A stretch of 64,000 nt of DNA from Anopheles merus (lineage: Eukaryota; Arthropoda; Insecta; Diptera; Culicidae). The stretch lies in contig NC_054082.1 of NCBI RefSeq assembly GCF_017562075.2, positions 55,864,681 to 55,928,680 on the forward strand. The letters run 5' to 3'. The translations under genes and the position numbers were made by a program. Of this stretch, positions 59,693 through 64,000 are shown one piece after another. A model generated the notes under the pieces. The model was not told where the DNA came from and searched no databases. It saw only the letters and a program-made list of their open reading frames with translations. Numbering within the stretch: the first letter of the stretch is position 1; each line of letters starts with the position of its first letter.

Positions 59693-59850
59693 CCCACCTT
59701 ACTTCCCACCGCCTTTTTTGTGTTTATTTATATTCCTCAGTTAGAATTTCTTTTTCTTCTTTTTTTCCCTTTTTCCACTCTCTATCCACTATCTTGCACT
59801 TGGTATCTGTTTTTGGTTTTCTTTTCGCCAAAATCGTCACTAGGGTTACC

Positions 59851-60012
59851 CGGCGCTCTAGCACCAATCGAACACGACATCGAACATGAAAAATGTATGG
59901 GATTTGACATGTTTGTCTTGTTTGTTTGTTTGTGTCTGACAGTGCACCTCCATATGATTATATGGGTTTGTTCGAGTCGGATGTCGTGTTCGATTGGTGC
60001 CAGAGCGCAGCC
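59851..60012. mobile_element. MITE with ~35-bp inverted ends in LINE 2 5' region
   Basis: Left CGCTCTAGCACCAATCGAAC and right GTTCGATTGGTGCCAGAGCG are inverted copies, extended inward by ACGACAT. About 162 bp, no ORF; it lies inside the boundaries of LINE 2. Confidence 0.7.
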
Positions 60013-60474
60013 TTAATCACAACTTTATCCTTCAGGGTTACACTGTAGAATGGCCATGATACAGACATGACTCCATCGATACCAACCCTGCTTTTTTACG
60101 TAGTGTAACTACGGGCTATGCAACGTAAATAAACATAAACGCGAAGCTGTCATCTGTTCGCTTGACATTTGCTGTCAAAATTTCCATTCGGGTTGTTCGC
60201 TCTTTTTTTTACATCAAAGAAAAACAGAAAAGCTCCGGTTTGCTAGTCTGTTGTTAAGCCTTCGTAAAAGCAATAGGAACTAATACACGACCGCAAATGA
60301 GTGTGCATCCCATCGTCAAGTGCTAGCTAACACTAGCGGCCGACGAAGTCAAGTGTGTAGGATCAATAATCTCCGTCCATTTCGCTATTATTGTGTCGTG
60401 CTCGTTTGTGACGTTCATTCGCTGAACGAAATACATCACCACCACCTCTATTATAAGTGTTTAAATCCTACAAA

Positions 60475-61956
60475 ATGCCAACCGAAGCAATACTACTAGC
60501 CCTAGTCGGGTTAATATCAATCGTTGGAACGTCGCCACTGGTTGGAAACCCAACGATAAGCTCAGCAGCCCAGACAGCCTATGCTGCAGCGCCGCAAGGA
60601 GGTTCATTAAACGTGAGTCAAACCATGGGGCAGGATTCTCTACTTCAACATTTGCAAGCCTATTGCAGCAAATCTATCAACGATGCCGGCTGCTTGGCGT
60701 ACAAAGACATGATGGGAGTTGCGAACAAGTACAAAGTACCCAACATTGAACAAAGCATCGCCCAGGAGTTGGCAAGAAAGCTATCGCCATCTGAAGCGGA
60801 TGAATTTTGTAGCGAGTTGTCTAAAACGCTCAAAAATTTGCCTCCAAGTCTTTCGACCAAGGCGTTGGAACCATTCGGAAGCATTCCCACCTGTGTGAGG
60901 TCTTGCTATACCAAGGACTACGAGCTGGAAGAAGTTTGTCGAGCACTCTTTGCAGGATATAAGTTGATACCGCAATCGATCGGCAAAGAGGAAACCGAAC
61001 AGCAGCATCATCAGTTAATGCTAATCCCAGATGACAGTAAAGCAGATGCAATAAAACATCACCCCGATTTTGCGAAAATAGTTCCGGCTGTAGCAAAAGT
61101 AAACAGTCTACCGGCTGTCGAGGCGAAAGCCAAGGCCCCGATCACTCCCGGCACTGACTTCGACAAGTCTGTTAGAAAGGATGCTTCCGAAGAGCACCCC
61201 AAATCCGCCGTCATACAAAAACAGCCACCCGCTGACATTACCAAGCCAAACAAGCAGGCAGGACAAGGAAAAGACAGCGATATGGGCGATGCTGGTGCTA
61301 CATTAAATACGGCGGAAAAAGCACATAAAGAATCAGTGCCGAGCGCAGTGCAGTTGCCCCACCAGAAAGCAGTTCTACCGGAGAAGAGCGACGGTGATCT
61401 AGAACAACAGCAAGGTGGATTGGATGGTGCTGTCGCAGGTGATGTGGCTCCATTCGATGACGAACCCAAGCAGCCTGCCGAACAGGATGCCAAAGGTGGC
61501 ACTCCGCCGGTGTATGAAACTTCGGACGAATCTGAGGGCATCGCTTCTGCTGAAGACGTCAACGAAAACGGAGACGACTTGGAGCTTAACGGGTTTCAAC
61601 CAGTGGGTAAGCCGGATTTGCAAGAGAAAGCAAAACCAGACGAATTGACGGACAGTTCAAAGGCGAGTGACATCGTGCCAGGTGCGGATCCATTTTACGA
61701 GCAGAAGGATTCGAACTTTTTCTCCTACTTCCTGTTTGCCATGTTCAGCTGCGCCATGCTCTACGTCGCATATCACAACAAATCGAAGCTGCTGGCCCTG
61801 GTCGTCGAAGGTCGACGGACGAGTAACGGGCGGGGTGGGTTCAGCAAGGGGCGCAAACATACAGCCGCCTATCGCAAACTGGACTCCAACCTGGAGGAAG
61901 CAATTACATCGGGCAACGGTTCTGGTGCACATTCGTCTTCACAGATCATCTACTAA
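60475..61956 (+). CDS. trans-Golgi network integral membrane protein, TGN38/TGN46-like
   Basis: Single exon, 493 residues, from the ATG at 60475 in good context (CAAAATG); the frame is open 18 nt further up but without ATG. Residues 1-24 are a signal peptide. A Cys-containing luminal domain follows (C…C…FCSEL…CVRSCY…VCRALF, about residues 60-160), then a long hydrophilic Lys/Glu/Pro/Gln-rich stem. One transmembrane segment lies at about 412-434 (FFSYFLFAMFSCAMLYVAY). The cytosolic tail carries KSKLLALVVEGRR and AAYRKLDSNLEEAI; YRKL (466-469) is a YxxL sorting signal corresponding to YQRL in mammalian TGN38/46. Expected to cycle between TGN and plasma membrane. The tail is the strongest evidence for identity; the stem is unconserved. 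Confidence 0.85.
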   Translation: MPTEAILLALVGLISIVGTSPLVGNPTISSAAQTAYAAAPQGGSLNVSQTMGQDSLLQHLQAYCSKSINDAGCLAYKDMMGVANKYKVPNIEQSIAQELARKLSPSEADEFCSELSKTLKNLPPSLSTKALEPFGSIPTCVRSCYTKDYELEEVCRALFAGYKLIPQSIGKEETEQQHHQLMLIPDDSKADAIKHHPDFAKIVPAVAKVNSLPAVEAKAKAPITPGTDFDKSVRKDASEEHPKSAVIQKQPPADITKPNKQAGQGKDSDMGDAGATLNTAEKAHKESVPSAVQLPHQKAVLPEKSDGDLEQQQGGLDGAVAGDVAPFDDEPKQPAEQDAKGGTPPVYETSDESEGIASAEDVNENGDDLELNGFQPVGKPDLQEKAKPDELTDSSKASDIVPGADPFYEQKDSNFFSYFLFAMFSCAMLYVAYHNKSKLLALVVEGRRTSNGRGGFSKGRKHTAAYRKLDSNLEEAITSGNGSGAHSSSQIIY

Positions 61957-62343
61957 ATGACACACCAAGAGCATTGCCTGCGTGTGTATCTAAAGCGCTC
62001 ATTCGTTCCCTTCGTCCCCCTTCCCAGGATGAGTGGGAGGGGTTCTGTGTAAATATCTTCCATTCATCGTTCCTTACGTTTCATTCAGTAGGCGCCTTAC
62101 TGAAGCGATCCCCCGAAGCCTTACTAGCCCGCCTACTCTGTCTGCACGCGGTTGCAACCCTTAGCGAAAGCGATTTTCTTGCAAAGGAAAATTGTCCCGT
62201 TTTTCGCTTTACATTATTATCATTATTATTATTATGGCTGATTTCAATGTTTACTCTCCGTTCGGCATTCTATGGTAGTAGAATTCTCTTAAAGCAAACG
62301 ATTTTTTTTACTCTGATAGAAATTAAAACGCTGTAAAAATTGA

Positions 62344-62349
62344 AATAAA
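62344..62349 (+). promoter_or_regulatory. polyadenylation signal, TGN gene
   Basis: AATAAA 388 nt after the TGN stop codon, the first canonical hexamer in the 3' flank. Confidence 0.6.
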
Positions 62350-62369
62350 AAAGATATAAAATTGAAATT

Positions 62370-63700
62370 CTTAATGTGTATAAAATATTGTTTTTACCAG
62401 CGGAAAGAATCAACACACATGCGTCATTCGCGTAGCTTGCGCACACACGTTCACACGCTGCCGGTAGGGCTTTGGGCCGTAAGTCCCACCACCCTTTCTT
62501 TGCTGATAAGGGTCGATTTTGTTGCAGGGCAATTGAATTTTTTTTATCTACTTCGATTGCCATGGGGTTGCTTGCTGCTAATCAACTTGTGCAAATGTTA
62601 AAGCAATGACACGTACGTATTCTAAACGTATGACGTATAAAAAAAAATTCAAACTTACTGTTCATACACCTATACTACCTACCACAACATTCTAAAACAT
62701 ACCAGATGACGACGAAGTGCAAACAGCCAATGAGGAACAGTGTGAGGGACTGTATTGGTATCCAAACATTTCCCATAGAATGAACGTGTTTAAGATTGAT
62801 TGTGTATATTATTGGAGGGTTTTGTTTTGTCGAAACAATGGTACATAATTCTCAATTGAAAACAGCAAGGGAATGGGATTATTAAATTCTATATTTCATG
62901 CGTTGCCGTTTCATGCTTACCCGCAAAGACGTTTTAAACGAACCATCATTTCCTGAACTATACGAACATAATTTCAGTAGAAAAAAATATTACTGTCGAA
63001 CCCATTAGGTAAAAAAAAACAAAACAACGAAGATTAGTCTACCGCGGGTAAAGATTTCTTCTGCTTTTTCTCTTCAATTCAACCTCTATCTTAAATAGCA
63101 TGAACGTTGTGATTCTTTAATTTTCTATTCTCCAACGACACTAATTTCTTTCTACCATATCTGTCTACCTAATAGTGTCTTATCTAACAAAAAATTCTCC
63201 CGGAACACTCATCGCTTCTATTGTCTCTCATTCTCTCTCCTCGGGTTGTTGTAGTAGTGGAGAAAAATAAACGAACAAACAAACAAACTAACACGCTCTC
63301 CTGATTTTGGCATAATAATAGATCCGCGCTCTCGTTGTCTAGTGCTTATTAACATTATGAATTATGTTTACTTTTTTTTTGTTTACGCATGAAGCCTCGT
63401 CGAAGGGTCTACGAGCAATTTTGGGGTGGACTCACTCACAGGAGGTGGCCCACGTAAAACAATCATGCATGCGTTTTCCTCCTGGCGTATTACAGTCTTG
63501 TGTTATCGTTTTTATGCGTTTTCTTGCTTGTTTTTTTTAAATATACTTATGGACGCTCGAGAGGGGGCAGTAGTTATAGTACTCGGAACAAAAGGTTCTT
63601 ACAGAATCTCTTTCTCATTCAACGAAAACTAACCATACGCTAACCTCATAGCAAAAATGCTTATTAGAAAAGAATGGCCCCTGGAAGTTAAAATGCATAA
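62370..63700. other. convergent intergenic / 3' UTR region
   Basis: No ORF supported. It probably includes the 3' UTR of the minus-strand gene at the edge; an ATTAAA-type signal on the minus strand (plus TTTAAT, 63116-63121) is a candidate end. Confidence 0.5.
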
Positions 63701-63717
63701 TAACTCCACAACATTTG

Positions 63718-63978
63718 TTATCGCTTGCGCGATATGGCAATCTGATTGTCCGTCCGTGGAACAATCAACAATTGGCCATCGCAAACGCATGGAGGCCGGT
63801 TCATGATTGCGTGCTCGCGGAAGGCCCTTTGAGCGTCGTCGACGGAGCGGAAGATGTGGAAGGGGACGATGGAGATAGAGGAGAAGTTAATGGGGCGGAA
63901 GCGGTCTTCGCACGCGTACCCGTGACAGTCACTTGTCCGCATTCTACCGTAGCCTCCGTCGGCGCATTCGATTCCGTG
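63718..63978 (-). CDS. probable last exon of an unidentified minus-strand gene (partial)
   Basis: On the minus strand a pyrimidine-rich acceptor (TTCTTCTCGCTTCCCAACAG) ends at 63979. From there a frame of 86 codons runs to TAA at 63718, with strongly C-ending codons across DRFRPINFSSISIV, as expected for real coding sequence. It contains several cysteines (IECADGG, DCHGYACEDR, PPCVCDG) and ends in AISRKR. I do not recognise the family. A second frame is also open (Thr/Ser/Pro-rich) and is the alternative reading. The gene would converge on the TGN gene. Confidence 0.42.
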   Translation of the reverse strand, partial: HGIECADGGYGRMRTSDCHGYACEDRFRPINFSSISIVPFHIFRSVDDAQRAFREHAIMNRPPCVCDGQLLIVPRTDNQIAISRKR

Positions 63979-64000
63979 CTGTTGGGAAGCGAGAAGAATA

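Larger units (their letters stand above)
54966..60068 (-). mobile_element. full-length non-LTR retrotransposon (LINE 2), related to LINE 1
   Basis: Bounded by the 13-bp direct repeat ATGATACAGACAT (54966-54978 and 60056-60068). Minus strand: 5' end near 60055, ORF1 59692-58527, ORF2 about 58400-55215, 3' UTR about 240 nt and tail GAAGAAGAAGAA at 54979-54990. A small MITE sits in its 5' end. Protein similarity to LINE 1 is clear (for example EPDTGKH versus EPDTGRH; MGVQDPGGG versus MGDRSPGGG) but the sequences are well diverged. Confidence 0.87.

Overview
The window looks like nuclear DNA of an Anopheles mosquito, most likely the An. gambiae group. Evidence: insect-type genes with short introns and consensus GT-AG sites, a 201-bp tRNA-derived SINE closely resembling what I remember of SINE200, LINE and MITE families of mosquito character, and many simple repeats. 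No bacterial genes, rRNA, tRNA genes or CRISPR arrays were seen.

Host genes, left to right: (1) a four-exon secreted trypsin-like S1 serine protease (1173-4616, +); (2) a secreted leucine-rich-repeat protein with a tiny first exon (7681-8729, +); (3) a six-exon acyl-CoA desaturase with long extra N- and C-terminal regions (29638-37313, +), probably with a 5' untranslated exon at about 27530-28104 and a 5.66-kb intron; (4) a single-exon TGN38/TGN46-like trans-Golgi network membrane protein (60475-61956, +); (5) at the right edge, the probable last exon of an unidentified minus-strand gene (63718-63978). Genes 4 and 5 are convergent. No operon-like linkage or common pathway is evident among these genes.

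The rest is mostly mobile DNA. 10.7-12.1 kb holds two adjacent TA-flanked MITEs and a palindrome-rich repeat. 17.6-22.0 kb is a complete minus-strand Ty3/gypsy retrotransposon of CsRn1 type: identical 165-bp LTRs, a tRNA-Trp primer site, a CHCC-type gag finger and an intact pol separated from gag only by an in-frame TGA. 38.4-39.6 kb is an RTE-type LINE remnant split by a MITE. 41.7-47.7 kb is a full-length non-LTR element (ORF1 + endonuclease/RT/RNase H ORF2) with an 11-bp target duplication, frameshifts (several at A-runs) and a GC-rich 3' region with a G19 run. 49.2-50.9 kb holds two inverted copies of a foldback-like repeat, one carrying the SINE with an 8-bp duplication. 51.0-52.2 kb has LINE debris. 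52.3-54.9 kb is a nest of five copies of one long-TIR MITE, three of them chained end to end and two inserted into other MITEs. 55.0-60.06 kb is a second, reversed full-length LINE of the same broad family with a 13-bp target duplication, lying just upstream of the TGN gene.

The remaining stretches (5.0-6.3, 8.9-10.7, 12.1-14.1, 14.4-17.6, 22.0-27.0 kb and the long desaturase intron) show no gene I can support. The most interesting points are the gag-pol stop-codon junction, the self-chaining MITE family whose target size can be read from a nested insertion, and the GC-rich block in the first LINE.
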